This document shows, piece by piece, positions 46,191 to 57,553 of a stretch of DNA of 64,000 bases (its first letter is position 1; each line of letters opens with the position of its first letter). Made by a program: the position numbers and the translations under genes. The DNA comes from Symsagittifera roscoffensis (lineage: Eukaryota > Xenacoelomorpha > Acoela > Convolutidae), in NCBI RefSeq assembly GCF_963678635.1, contig NW_026970671.1, positions 1 through 64,000 of the forward strand, in the 5' to 3' direction. Below the pieces are notes generated by a model. That model was not told where the DNA came from, ran no database searches, and was given only the letters and a program-made list of their open reading frames with translations.

Positions 46191-47407
46191 TAGTCATATT
46201 TTGACCCACCGGGATGATGGGGGTGGGGGCTGATCGGGGTGATGGGGGTGGGGGCTGATCCCTACAGGGATCATTCGGTATAGAATATACATAATTATCC
46301 CTTTGTAAATATTCATTCCTGATGATCTCCATATAAAATTTTTACACCTAATGATCCCTTTGTATAACTCAATAGCTAATTTTCTCTAAGTAAAACTTTT
46401 GATCCCTTTTGATCCCATTGTGTAACTGTATGCTGATTGATCCTAACGTGAAAAATGTGTCGGGCAAAACAAAATAGTTGTAGCGATATTTTCTTTTCGC
46501 CACCTATAGCTTGGCAAGCTATATTGTTTTCCAACTAACTAAAACTATTCAATGCGTTTTGCTGTCCTTTTAATGTTTCTACAAACTCTTTAGTCTGTTG
46601 AAAAAAGATAAGAAATGAATTGGTTGAATTGTACACACAATCTTCTAAATCAAGTGTCGTTCAAAGCTAATGAAAATGTATGTGAGTTAGAAAATGTTTC
46701 AAAAGAGAATCATTAATGTAAACGAAATCGGAAGCCTAATTTCATTGATAAGTTGGTTGAAAATTATGTGAAAACGTTCATATAGATTTAAATAAAAAAT
46801 TAATAAAAAAGCATATTGGTTAGAAAACAATCGAGTATTGTGTATGTTTGATATGCTTTTGTGCAGAAACAATGTCAAAACTTGTATTGAACTTGTTTCT
46901 ATAGAACTGAAGATATAATAAATTTTCTTGGGGTACTAGCAAAGAAAAACGCACAGTGCTCGACTCTAAGCCGATTTGTGGCGTTTCGAAACCCGTCCGG
47001 AAATTGTACTCAAAGGAGGCATCAATTGCTATTATGGTGATATATCCCCTCATAAATCCTTTTTGGTTTTTTTATCAATTTGATAGGAACCTATTTTCTC
47101 GCATTAATGCAATTTGCTGAAGACTTGTTTTAAAATGTCAACTACTAAGAGAATGTAATGTTCAAAATGATATTGAAAAGTGTGCAAAGAAGCCCTTGTT
47201 AGTTAATGAGAAAGCATGTGAGTTAGAAAACTTTTCAAAACATGATCAAATATGTAAACAAAATCAGAAGCATTGCCATTGAAGTTTTCATCATAAATCA
47301 AATTTGCAATCTAAATACAAAAAGAACCGCACATGGCGTAATTTGAGTCTTGCCTGGGAAAATTTGTCATCAATTCAGTGACCTGATGGAACTTCTCGTT
47401 CAATCGT
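46191..47407. other. spacer between gag fragment and Polinton 2, copy 1
   Basis: The left part is rich in GATCC words. It carries a 25-bp tandem pair (GGGGTGATGGGGGTGGGGGC type, about 46,210-46,260) and the near-palindrome TGATCCCTACAGGGATCA. The middle is A+T-rich. A 77-codon minus-strand frame (46,820-47,053, MRGYITIIAIDASFEYNF) is kept in the second copy (61,034-61,267), its first 43 codons unchanged. Two imperfect roughly 80-bp direct repeats (TGTGAGTTAGAAAA cores at 46,680 and 47,217) lie here. Confidence 0.6.
46820..47053 (-). CDS. small unidentified frame, present in both duplicates
   Basis: 77 codons: N-terminal MRGYITIIAIDASFEY, then RTGFETPQIGLESSTVRFSL. It is repeated at 61,034-61,267. 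The first two thirds lie inside the 437-bp identical tract, so their conservation may simply reflect sequence exchange. The last third, outside the tract, differs at several residues. No family was recognised. It lies about 0.4 kb beyond the protease end and could be a Polinton 2 accessory gene or a chance frame. Confidence 0.25.
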   Translation of the reverse strand: MRGYITIIAIDASFEYNFRTGFETPQIGLESSTVRFSLLVPQENLLYLQFYRNKFNTSFDIVSAQKHIKHTQYSIVF

Positions 47408-49200
47408 TTGATTATATTGGTGTACTGTCAAAGAGAAACACCGAGAGGATCAGCAAAGTATAAAACTTTTCTTCTGCTGCAAATCACAATGCAAAATGTC
47501 CCCGGAGAAGCTGATTTTGAAGTGTTCACAATCATAAAGATATTTTTTGGTATGCGATGTGCAGAATTGACGGCTGCAAACATTTCAAGAAATATATATT
47601 TCAGATGTTTACACTTCTCAATGAGATCCTGCATCTGGATTTCATCCATTTCCTGGCGGTCGAAACTGTAAGGATGTTCTTTGTAACTTTATGGTTAGAT
47701 GTAATAATAAATTTCGATGAGCGTCTACATTAAACAAAAAGTTCCAGATTTGCTGTCAAAGCGTTTGACAATTGGAGATTGAGTGAAGTTGAGCATTTAG
47801 CAAGCTCTGGATGCACCAATAAGTCATGAGCTGCCTGCTGTGTGCTAGTGAGATCGAAATACAAAATATTAGGCTGCTGGTAGTTATCAAGAGTAATCCC
47901 AGCCCGCAGTGCAACAAACCCAGCCCTAATAGTGTGTTGAAGGAGAGACATTTATGATCGTGTATACTTATTGATATAATTGCTATTGGCAAACCGTTCC
48001 GTCTCAAAGTAATCCGTTCCAATCCAAACTTCTGATAACGAAAAAGACTCTTTCGGTTTGTTTCTAGAAATGCTTTATTTGTGTTCATTGCTAGTATAAC
48101 TTGTCACAAGCAAAAATATCTTCCTGCTGCCAGCATGCGCTGACCAGCTGTTGCAGATTTTTTTCGGTAATTTCTTCTTCATATGAGTAGTTGGCAGGGT
48201 TTTCGAGTAAAGTTGATTCATTGGCAGAGAGCCAATGATCGGTCACAATCCTTTTTCTAACATATAGGTTCGCTTCGGGTATTTGCAGCTTGCAATGCTT
48301 GGCAGCAGATATGATGAGAAAATCTTCATGAGATTGTCTGTAGAAAAGTCTGAGTGTAACACCGATCAACAAATGCTTGTCACAGGTGAAAAAGTAATTT
48401 CCAGAGGGTCCAGAGAACCAAAATTCCCTCGATTCGAGGACAAGTTCTCGTTGCGATGTCAAACCAGCTGCACCTATTGCAGCGGGATTGTTTTCAAAAC
48501 TAGATCCATGACACTTGAGCCATGAGTCCTTGGCTTCTTTGTTGTTAGAAAATGCTATTCAAATAAAGCTCTTATGCGCAAAGTTACTATTGGCATTTGA
48601 GATTTTGGATCCATGAGCGAAGAGGGTACAGTCAGAGAAAATGGAATTTAGGAAGTTGTTTACGAGTAACGGTGAGTCAAACACAGTAGGGTCAGCCTTG
48701 TCGTATCTCAGATCAGCTCCATTTGCTTGCGTTACATTGCATCGTGTCAACTTTGCATCGTGTCCATATAGAATTTTTGCAGGTCAACAAAATTATTACG
48801 GTCACCGGTGATTTCAAGTTCAAGCATTGTTCCACTATGTGAATAGACAGGTCCAATTGTTTGTTCGAAAGTATTTTCCAAAAAATATCAAAAGGTTTGA
48901 TTTTTACACAATTTCAGAGAGCTATGGATAGCTTCATTGAGTAACAAAGTAGCGACCATTTTTTATGTTTGAGAAAAAATCTGCTCGACCTCTCGCTGAT
49001 CCCGTTTTTCTTTGAATAGTTGTTTTTTTCCGAGTACTTACTGACATTCTTTTTCCTAATACACTCATTGACGTCCTTCGATGACGTCTATCATCACCGA
49101 GTTGTTTTCTTGCAATTTTTGAGGCAGTGTTTTTCAATGATTGCTTAGAAGACTTCTTTTTCGTAGCGACATAAATCAGTTCTGGCGCTGCACTCATCAG
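47408..49200 (-). mobile_element. Polinton element 2, capsid/protease module, copy 1
   Basis: Minus-strand remains in the order virion protein, major capsid, protease. The PX-like protein is at 48,934-49,197 (SAAPELIYVATKKKS, basic C-terminal half). Major capsid pieces lie at about 47,750-48,880 (DCTLFAHGSKIS, EFWFSGPSGNYFFTCDKHLL, QIPEANLYVRKRIVTDHW, YFDLTSTQQAAHDLLVHPEL). The protease is at about 47,428-47,700 (FMIVNTSKSASPG, VLYFADPLG). Gene order matches Polinton 1, but the sequences are clearly from a different family. Broken in several places. No ATPase, integrase or penton gene was found for this family in the window. Confidence 0.85.
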
Positions 49201-49615
49201 AATTCATCTGCCCAGTTTTTTCGCAGCTGGTAGAACAACCCATCGTGCTTTTTCATAGCGACATAAATCAGTTCTGGCGCTACACTCATCAGAAGTCATC
49301 TGCCCAGTTTTTTCGCAGCTGGTAGAACAACCCATCGTGCTTTTTCATAGCGACATAAATCAGTTCTGGCGCTGCACTCATCAAAAGTCATCTGCCCAGT
49401 TTTTTCGCAGCTGGTAGAACAACCCATCGTGCTTTTTCGTAGCGACATAAATCAGTTCTGGCGCTGCACTCATCAGAAGTCATCTGCCCAGTTTTTTCGC
49501 AGCTGGTAGAACAACCCATCGTGCTTTTTCATAAAGACAGAAATCAGTTCTGGCGCTGCACTCATCAGAAGTTATCTGCCCAGTATTTTCGCAGTTGGTA
49601 GAACAACCCATCGTG
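49165..49615. repeat. 92-bp tandem repeat, five units
   Basis: Units start at 49,165, 49,257, 49,349, 49,441 and 49,533 (AGCGACATAAATCAGTTCTG, with a change in the last). Each unit repeats the sequence that encodes the N-terminus of the minus-strand PX-like protein plus its leader. The other two copies of this locus have two units each (51,627-51,800 and 63,265-63,440). The array lies between the divergent PX-like gene and the small plus-strand frame. Confidence 0.95.
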
Positions 49616-49621
49616 CAAAGA

Positions 49622-49810
49622 AATGGAACACATTGAGTCACCACCATAAGTTACCCCGAAATATGATCCTTCTCCTACAGTGTCACCATTGCTTGATGAA
49701 CCAGATTTTTCAACTTCAACGCACCCCCAAAGCGACACACCTAATCCAATGGAAAACTTGACTCCTTCTTTATACCATGCACCAAAGAAAAAGCGAATGC
49801 TAACAAAATA
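49622..49810 (+). pseudogene. small Pro/Ser-rich protein of Polinton 2, copy 1
   Basis: Same locus as the 62-codon frames at 51,804 and 63,447: starts at an ATG just right of the 92-bp array, is rich in Pro, Ser, Thr and Asp, and ends with a basic KKKRMLTK tail resembling a nuclear-localisation signal. This copy looks broken. Function unknown. Confidence 0.4.
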
Positions 49811-50360
49811 AGAAAAGTCCCAGGAGATCTTAGATCTTACTTAAGTTTTAAACTGAGATTGCCTTTGTTTGATTTTCATTTGGCTTTTCTGTATATAAAG
49901 AATTAAACATGGAACGCGCCTTGATATTTATTATCTTACCTTCGGTGTTTTAGTATATAAGCATTTTGTAAATTAAAATTATCTGCCTCCTAATGCTTAA
50001 TTTATCAAGTTGCTAGGGAAAGGAGAGCATAATAAATCGATTTGTAACCGAATGTTGACCAAGTCTTCAGTCAAAAAACAAAAAAGAACTTGAGGTCCTT
50101 TTACTTTCAGACTTCTGTACAAAATCATTTGACTGGTCAGGAGCAGTAATTTGATTTGATGCACGACTATGTTCAGAGCATCCATTGAGGAGATAAAAAC
50201 ATTCCTTTTTAGAAAGCCTCATCCATTACCAATTTTCATACTTTTTAATACGCGGTCTGAATATCGTTTTCCGACCACTCAGATTGCTGCCCTCAGCGAG
50301 CTAAGGATTTTTTGAAATGAAAACTTGAAACTGTGAAGCTTGAAAACTTGAAAACTTGAA
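49811..50360. other. spacer, Polinton 2, with duplication junction
   Basis: Contains TATATAAAG and TATATAAGC near 49,895 and 49,960, and a 62-codon minus-strand frame (49,997-50,185) repeated in the other copies. At 50,333 the sequence leaves the normal continuation and passes through about 27 bases of GAAAACTTGAA-type filler into the start of the next duplicate at 50,361. Confidence 0.7.
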
Positions 50361-51654
50361 GCCCGCAGTGCAACAAACCCAGCCCTAATAGTGTATTGAA
50401 GAATAGACATTTATGCTCGTGTATACTTATTGATATAATTGCTATTGGCAAACCGTTCCGTCTCAAAGTAATCCGTTCCAATCCAAACTTCTGATAATGA
50501 AAAAGACTCTTTCGGTTTGTTTCTAGAAATGCTTTAATTGTGTTCATGGCTAGTATAACTTGTCACAAGCAAAAATATCTTCCTGTTGCCAGCATGCGCT
50601 GACCAGCTGTTGCAGATTCTTTTGGTAATTTCTTCTTCATATGAGTAGTTGGCAGGAGTTTCGAGTAAAGTTGATTCATTGGCAGAGAGCCAATGATCGG
50701 TCACAATCCTTTTTCTAACATATAGGTTCGCTTCGGGTATTTGCAGCTTGCAATGCTTGGCAGTAGATAAGATGAGAAAATCTTCATGAGATTGTCTGTA
50801 GAAAAATCTGAGTGTAACACCGATCAACAAATGCTTGTCACAGATGAAAAAGTAATTTCCAGAGGGTCCATAGAACCAAAATTCCCTCGATTCGAGGACA
50901 AGTTCTCGTTGCGATGTCATACCAGCTGCACCTATTGCAGCGGGATTGTTTTCAAAACTAGATCCATGATACTTGAGCCATGAGTCATTGGCTTCTTTGT
51001 TGTTAGAAAATGCTATTCAAATAAAGCTCTTATGCGCAAAGTTACTGTGGGATTTGAGATTTTGGATCCATGAGCGAAGAGGGTACAGTCAGAGAAAAGG
51101 GAATTTAGGAAGTTGTTTACGAGTAACGGTGAGTCAGACACAGTAAGGTCAGCCTTGTCGTATCTCAGATCAGCTCCATTTGCTTGCGTTACATTGCATC
51201 GTGTCAACTTTGCATCGTGTCCATATAGAATTTTTGCAGGTCAACAAAATTGTTACGGTCACCGGTGATTTCAAGTTCAAGCATTGTTCCACTATGTGAA
51301 TAGACAGGTCCAACTGTTTGTTCGAAAGCATTTTCCAAAAAATATCAAAAGGTTTGATTTTTACACAATTTCAGAGAGCTATGGATAGCTTCATTGAGTA
51401 ACAAAGTAGCGATCATTTTTTATGTTTGAGAAAAAATCTGCTCGACCTCTCGCTGATCCCGTTTTTCTTTGAATAGTTGTTTTTTTCCGAGTACTTACTG
51501 ACATTCTTTTTCCTAATACACTCATTGACGTCCTTCGATGACGTCTATCATCACCGAGTTGTTTTCTTGCAATTTTTGAGGCAGTGTTTTTCAATGATTG
51601 CTTAGAAGACTTCTTTTTCGTAGCGACATAAATCAGTTCTGGCGCTGCACTCAT
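50361..51654 (-). mobile_element. Polinton element 2, capsid module, copy 2
   Basis: Tandem duplicate of the module at 47.9-49.2 kb: major capsid pieces (50,361-51,350) and the PX-like protein (51,391-51,654, identical to copy 1 at all but one residue). The protease is not included because the duplication starts inside the capsid gene. Broken. Confidence 0.85.
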
Positions 51655-51800
51655 CAGAAGTCATCTGTCCAGTTTTTTCGCAGCTGGTAGAACAACCCAT
51701 CGTGCTTTTTCATAGCGACATAAATCAGTTCTGGCGCTGCACTCATCAGAAGTTATCTGCCCAGTTTTTTCGCAGCTGGTAGAACAACCCATCGTGCAAA
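51622..51800. repeat. 92-bp tandem repeat, two units
   Basis: Same unit as at 49,165 (AGCGACATAAATCAGTTCTG), here twice, between the PX-like gene and the small plus-strand frame of copy 2. Confidence 0.93.
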
Positions 51801-51803
51801 GAA

Positions 51804-51992
51804 ATGGAACACATTGAGTCACCACCATTAGTTACCCCGAAATATGATCCTTCTCCTACAGTGTCCCCATGGCTTGATGAACCAGATTTTTCAACTTCAA
51901 CGCACCCCCGAAGCGACACACCTAATCACATGGAAAACTTGACTCCTTCTTTATACCATGCACCAAAGAAAAAGCGAATGCTAACAAAATAA
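51804..51992 (+). CDS. small Pro/Ser-rich protein of Polinton 2, copy 2
   Basis: 62 codons: MEHIESPPLVTPKYDPSPTV at the start, WLDEPDFSTS in the middle, and APKKKRMLTK at the end. It is divergent from the PX-like gene across the repeat array. Compared with the frame at 63,447 I count nine base differences, of which only one is silent, so no purifying selection is visible between these copies. No family was recognised. The basic end could be a nuclear-localisation or DNA-contacting tail. Confidence 0.4.
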   Translation: MEHIESPPLVTPKYDPSPTVSPWLDEPDFSTSTHPRSDTPNHMENLTPSLYHAPKKKRMLTK

Positions 51993-52940
51993 GAAAAATC
52001 CCAGGAGTTCTTAGATCTTACTTAAGTTTTAAACTGAGATTGCGTTTGTTTGATATTCATTTGGCTTTTCTGTATATAAAGATTTAAACATGGAACGCGC
52101 ATTGATATTTATTATCTTACCTTCGGTGTTTTAGTATATAAGCATTTTGTAAATTAAAATTTTCTGCCTCCTAATGCTTAATTTATCAAGTTGCTAGGGA
52201 AAGGAGAGCATAATAAATCGATTTGTAACCGAATGTTGACCAAGTCTTCAGTCAAAAAACAAAAAAGAACTTGAGGTCTTTTTACTTTCAGACTTCTGTA
52301 CAAAATCATTTGACTGGTCAGGAGCAGTAATTTGATTTGATACACGACTATGTTCAGAGCATCCATTGAGGAGATAAAAACATTCCTTTTTTAGAAAGCC
52401 TCATCCATTACCAATTTTCATACTTTTTAATACGCGGTCTGAATATCGTTTTCCGACCACTCAGATTGCTGCCCTCAGCGAGCTAAGGATTTTTTGAAAT
52501 GAAAACTTGAAACTGTATAGCAATGTTATAAAAAAATCAACATTTCAAAACCAAAAAAAAATCTTTTTTATTTGTTAGTTTTTGCGTTTATTATAGAAAC
52601 GGGTTAGTTTTAGCTAATAACTATTATTTGGATAAACTATTTTACGATGAACTTCACATAAATTTTAATTGTATGAGAAAAAAAAAACAGTTCTTGATTT
52701 CACAATATTCATTATATGTCTTATGAAAAGATAGACATTTTTTTGCTAAAATCGGTTTTCCAAGTTCGATTTTTTGTGTTTTAGGCTGGAAAACAACTAC
52801 AATACAAATTTGGAGCAAAAAACTATTTAAACTTGTTCAAAAAATGTTGACTTAATCGAAATGTTAAGTTTTTAAAGCTTTGGTTACCAAAGGTAATCAA
52901 TTTATTTTCAAAAATTTTCCTCCCAACAATTTCCTTTTTT
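51993..52940. other. A+T-rich spacer before PolB, Polinton 2
   Basis: Homopolymer-rich, with no credible frame beyond the short minus-strand one at 52,178-52,366. It contains the left boundary (about 52,222) of tandem duplication 2. It is a possible promoter region for PolB. Confidence 0.6.
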
Positions 52941-55900
52941 TCAACATTTTTAATTGTAAATATTAAGGCCATATTTGAAAAGAACAGATGCTCAAAGTCT
53001 GATATTAGAAAGAACTTGTAATCGAACCTCCAACATAAAAATTTCGGCTAAATTTACTTTAATCAAGCATGCTACTGTTCTTTCAGACCAACCTAACGTC
53101 GTTGAAATTTTTGCTAATTCCATGAAGGCGCCCCTAAATGCAAACGGTTTATCTGATGACTATTTCTCTAAATGCTCGGTAACATGGAAGCTGTGCTCCA
53201 GATTTTTACAGCCCTTGGTAGCGGCTGGGTTCCGCAGCGTTTAAATGAGTTTCACAATAAAAAAAAGTGTTACCAATCAGAGGCTCTCGTGTATAGCTGT
53301 ACCTGCAAAAAAGCAAATTGACAACCATTGATTAAAATTTTTAATCACAGCGACCACATGTGCTTTTTTGTTATGCTACACTGCCGCCTATCATCTTAGA
53401 TACAAGACTGATCTAATTGTCGGGAGGTTAGTTGACCCTTCTTTTGGAAAGACTGATCCGCACATCTCTACAAAGCCAGGAACGCATCAGGCATATAATG
53501 ATTTTTTATGCCTATGATCTTAAAAATGATTCCTCAGTTCGAGCGACCTAATCAACTTCATGTAAACGTTTCCACTATCAAAAAGGAGATTTCATTCCAA
53601 TGATTGTCTCAAAGATTGAAAATTTATGAAATTTTATCGTGCATCTGCATTCGTCATTTGATCGCGAAATACACTGTTTGAGAAGTTCGAAAGCAAAAAT
53701 TCCGAATTTTGCAGCAGTTGTGCCGTAACTGTTTTCAAGTTCGTTACATTGAAAGTTATCATAAAACGCACCAAGCGATAATTTAAAGATCAATAACCAG
53801 CTCTAGTGATGATGCTGATAGCGGAAAATGGTTGCCTAAAGTACAAACTTAAAAGTTTTCAGGCTCTCTGGTATTTACATATTGTAACTTATTTCACCTC
53901 GAATTGTTTCTGAATCCCATTACAACACGTATGATTAACCCACTAATTTTCTCATCATGTGTTCTAGAAAAACATGATCCCTCCGGGGATTCAATGGTTG
54001 CTTTTGGTCATGAATCCTTACAACAATTTTTCTTTTGTCTTGATAGCTCTGAAAATTGTTTAGAAAGCTGTATCAAAGAGTTACATCTGTATGTGTGAGA
54101 TGTTTGCATCTCTAGACGGAAAACGCCACATTATTCGAGAGATCCTTGCCACTCTTTGGGAAAATTTCACAGATGGGCCCACGACAAATGTAATTTAGCG
54201 CCAAGAAACAAAAGTTAATTTCCAGTCGTTGGACACGATTTGCAGAATTTTGACATCGGATTTAAAACTCTGAAAAACCACCTTGAAAACGTAAGACAAA
54301 TTTTTAGGGAACTCATACGCAGAAATGTTTTGTATTCTTATAATTACATGACCGACTGTGGAAAGTTTGACCAAAAAGAGTTACCGCCTTTCGAAAATTG
54401 GGTGATTAGTTCAGACGATAAAGTTGCTGATAATGCTGATAATTTGATTAAAGCAAAGGAAATTTTCAAACACTTCTGTCAGAGCTTGCGCGACTATCTT
54501 GACTTATATTTGTAATGTGACAAATTGCTCCTGGTCTGTGTCTTGGAGGTTTTCGCTCTATCAGCTATGAAACAAATGAACTTGATTGTGCTCATCATTT
54601 CACCGCTTCCAAAATAGCTGGTGACGTAAAGCTGATGTTGAGTTGCTAACGGATCGAAACCATTAAGCTTGAAATAGTGTTGCAAGGTGGAACTGCCTCA
54701 ATCTTTGACAAAACAGGTAATCGAACGAAACATTTAATAAGAGCAAAGATACTACATATGAGTCAATATTTGATGCCATTAACTCGTGCGGTAGAGTAAT
54801 GTAAACTAACAAACTGCCTGTACGCCGTTTCAAGACAACCGAGGTTACAGTTGAAAGAAAAAATCATGAAAACGAAGATTTGTAACCGAATGTTGACCAA
54901 GTCTTCAGTCAAAAAACAAAAAAGAACTTGAGGTCATTTTACTTTCAGACTTCTGTACAAAATCATTTGACTGGTCAGGAGCAGTAATTTGATTTGATAC
55001 ACGACTATGTTCAGAGCATCCATTGAGGAGATAAAAACATTCCTTTTTTAGAAAGCCTCATCCATTACCAATTTTCATACTTTTTAATACGCGGTCTGAA
55101 TATCGTTTTCCGACCACTCAGATTGCTGCCCTCAGCGAGCTAAGGATTTTTTGAAATGAAAACTTGAAACTGTATAGCAATGTTATAAAAAAATCAACAT
55201 TTCAAAACCAAAAAAAAATCTTTTTTATTTGTTAGTTTTTGCGTTAATTATAGAAACGGGTTAGTTTTAGCTAATAACTATTATTTGGATAAACTATTTT
55301 ACGATGAACTTCACATAAATTTTAATTGTATGAGAAAAAAAACAGTTCTTGATTTCACAATATTCATAATATGTCTTATGAAAAGATAGACATTTTTTTG
55401 CTAAAATCGGTTTTCCAAGTTCGATTTTTTGTGTTTTAGGCTGGAAAACAACTACAATACAAATTTGGAGCAAAAAACTATTTAAACCTGTTCAAAAAAT
55501 GTTGACTTAATCGAAATGTTAAGTTTTTAAAGCTTTGGTTACCAAAGGTAATCAATTTATTTTCAAAAATTTTCCTCCCAACAATTTCTTTTTTTTTTTC
55601 AACATTTTTAATTGTAAATATTAAGGCCATATTTGAAAAGAACAGATGCTCAAAGTCTGATATTAGAAAGAACTTGTAATCGAACCTCCAACATAAAAAT
55701 TTCGGCTAAATTTACTTTAATCAAGCATGCTACTGTTGTTTCAGACCAACCTAACGTCGTTGAAATTTTTGCTAATTCCATGAAGGCGCCCCTAAATGCA
55801 AACGGTTTATCTGATGACTATTTCTCTAAATGCTCGGTAACATGGAAGCTGTGCTCCAGATTTTTACAGCCCTTGGTAGCGGCTGGGTTCCGCAGCGTTT

Positions 55901-57553
55901 AAATGAGTTTCACAATAAAAAAAAAGTGTTACCAATCAGAGGCTCTCGTGTATAGCTCTACCTGCAAAAAAAGCAAATTGGCAATCATTGATTAAAATTT
56001 GTAATCACAGCGACCAAGTGTGCTTTTTTGTTATGCTACACTGCCGCCTATCATCTTAGATACAAGACTGATCTAATTGTCGGGAGGTTAGTTGACCCTT
56101 CTTTTGGAAAGACTGATCCGCACATCTCTACAAAGCCCGGAACGCATCAGGCATATAATGATTTTTTATGCCTATGATCTTAAAAATGATTCCTCAGTTC
56201 GAGCGACCTAATCAACTTCATGTAAACGTTTCCACTATCAAAAAGGAGATTTCATTCCAATGATTGTCTCAAAGATTGAAAATTTATGAAATTTTATCGT
56301 GCATCTGCATTCGTCATTTGATCGCGAAATACACTGTTTGAGAAGTTCGAAAGCAAAAATTCCGAAGTTTGCAGCAGTTGTGCCGTAACTGTTTTCAAGT
56401 TCGTTACATTGAAAGTTATCATAAAACGCACCAAGCGATAATTTAAAGATCAATAACCAGCTCTAGTGATGATGCTGATAGCGGAAAATGGTTGCCTAAA
56501 GTACAAACTTAAAAGTTTTCAGGCTCTCTGGTATTTACATATTGTAACTTATTTCACCTCGAATTGTTTCTGAATCCCATTACAACACGTATGATTAACC
56601 CACTAATTTTCTCATCATGTGTTCTAGAAAAACATGATCCCTCCGGGGATTCAATGGTTGCTTTTGGTCATGAATCCTTACAACAATTTTTCTTTTGTCT
56701 TGATAGCTCTGAAAATTGTTTAGAAAGCTGTATCAAAGAGTTACATCTGTATGTGTGAGATGTTTGCATCTCTAGACGGAAAACGCCACATTATTCGAGA
56801 GATCCTTGCCACTCTTTGGGAAAATTTCACAGATGGGCCCACGACAAATGTAATTTAGCGCCAAGAAACAAAAGTTAATTTCCAGTCGTTGGACACGATT
56901 TGCAGAATTTTGACATCGGATTTAAAACTCTGAAAAACCACCTTGAAAACGTAAGACAAATTTTTAGGGAACTCATACGCAGAAATGTTTTGTATTCTTA
57001 TAATTACATGACCGACTGTGGAAAGTTTGACCAAAAAGAGTTACCGCCTTTCGAAAATTGGGTGATTAGTTCAGACGATAAAGTTGCTGATAATGCTGAT
57101 AATTTGATTAAAGCAAAGGAAATTTTCAAACACTTCTGTCAGAGCTTGCGCGACTATCTTGACTTATATTTGTAATGTGACAAATTGCTCCTGGACTGTG
57201 TCTTGGAGGTTTTCGCTCTATCAGCTATGAAACAAATGAACTTGATTGTGCTCATCATTTCACCGCTTCCAAAATAGCTGGTGACGTTATCAAGCGGATA
57301 TGTAAAGCTGATGTTGAGTTGCTAACGGATCGAAACCATTAAGCTTGAAATAGTGTTGCAAGGTGGAACTGCCTCAATCTTTGACAAAACAGGTAATCGA
57401 ACGAAACATTTAATAAGAGCAAAGATACTACATATGAGTCAATATTTGATGCCATTAACTCGTGCGGTAGAGTAATGTAAACTAACAAATTGCCTGTAAG
57501 CCATTTCAAGACAACCGAGGTTACAGTTGAAAGAAAAAATCATGAAAACGAAG
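52222..57553. repeat. tandem duplication 2 (2.66 kb x 2)
   Basis: Copy 1 is 52,222-54,880 and copy 2 is 54,881-57,553, in direct orientation at an offset of 2658-2660 bp, about 98-99% identical by eye. At the junction (about 54,880) GAAAACGAAGAT joins TTGTAACCGAATG. The original contexts are CGAAGATGAGG (57,550) and ATCGATTTGTAACC (52,217), leaving a shared GAT as microhomology. Confidence 0.95.
52941..54880 (+). pseudogene. Polinton 2 DNA polymerase B, N-terminal copy 1
   Basis: Plus-strand PolB remains: N-terminal block 52,975-53,244 (KFTLIKHATVLSDQ, then CSRFLQPLVAAGF), FLLCYTAAYHLRYK near 53,370, WAHDKCNL and VVGHDLQNFDIGF near 54,170-54,250 (HNH-like and exonuclease regions), and FCQSLRDYLDLYL near 54,480-54,510. 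It ends at the duplication junction. Broken in roughly ten places. Confidence 0.85.

Larger units (their letters stand above)
44055..50290 (+). repeat. large direct duplication, copy 1
   Basis: The block from ATGTCCATAAGAATGAGTGA (44,055) through the gag-like tail, the GATCC-rich spacer and the minus-strand protease, capsid and virion-protein remains recurs in the same order and orientation at 58,484-64,000. By eye the divergence is about 3-12% depending on the segment. The left edge at 58,484 is sharp. The right edge of the second copy is outside the window. Confidence 0.85.
47898..52516. repeat. tandem duplication 1 of Polinton 2 (two copies)
   Basis: Copy 1 is 47,898-50,333 and copy 2 is 50,361-52,516, in direct orientation, starting GCCCGCAGTGCAACAAACCC. 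Identity is high (about 98% by eye). The length difference comes mainly from the 92-bp array (five units against two). Confidence 0.92.

Noticed and set aside
49165-49615. CRISPR-like array
   Set aside because: The 92-bp units are contiguous with no unique spacers, the context is eukaryotic, and each unit carries protein-coding sequence.
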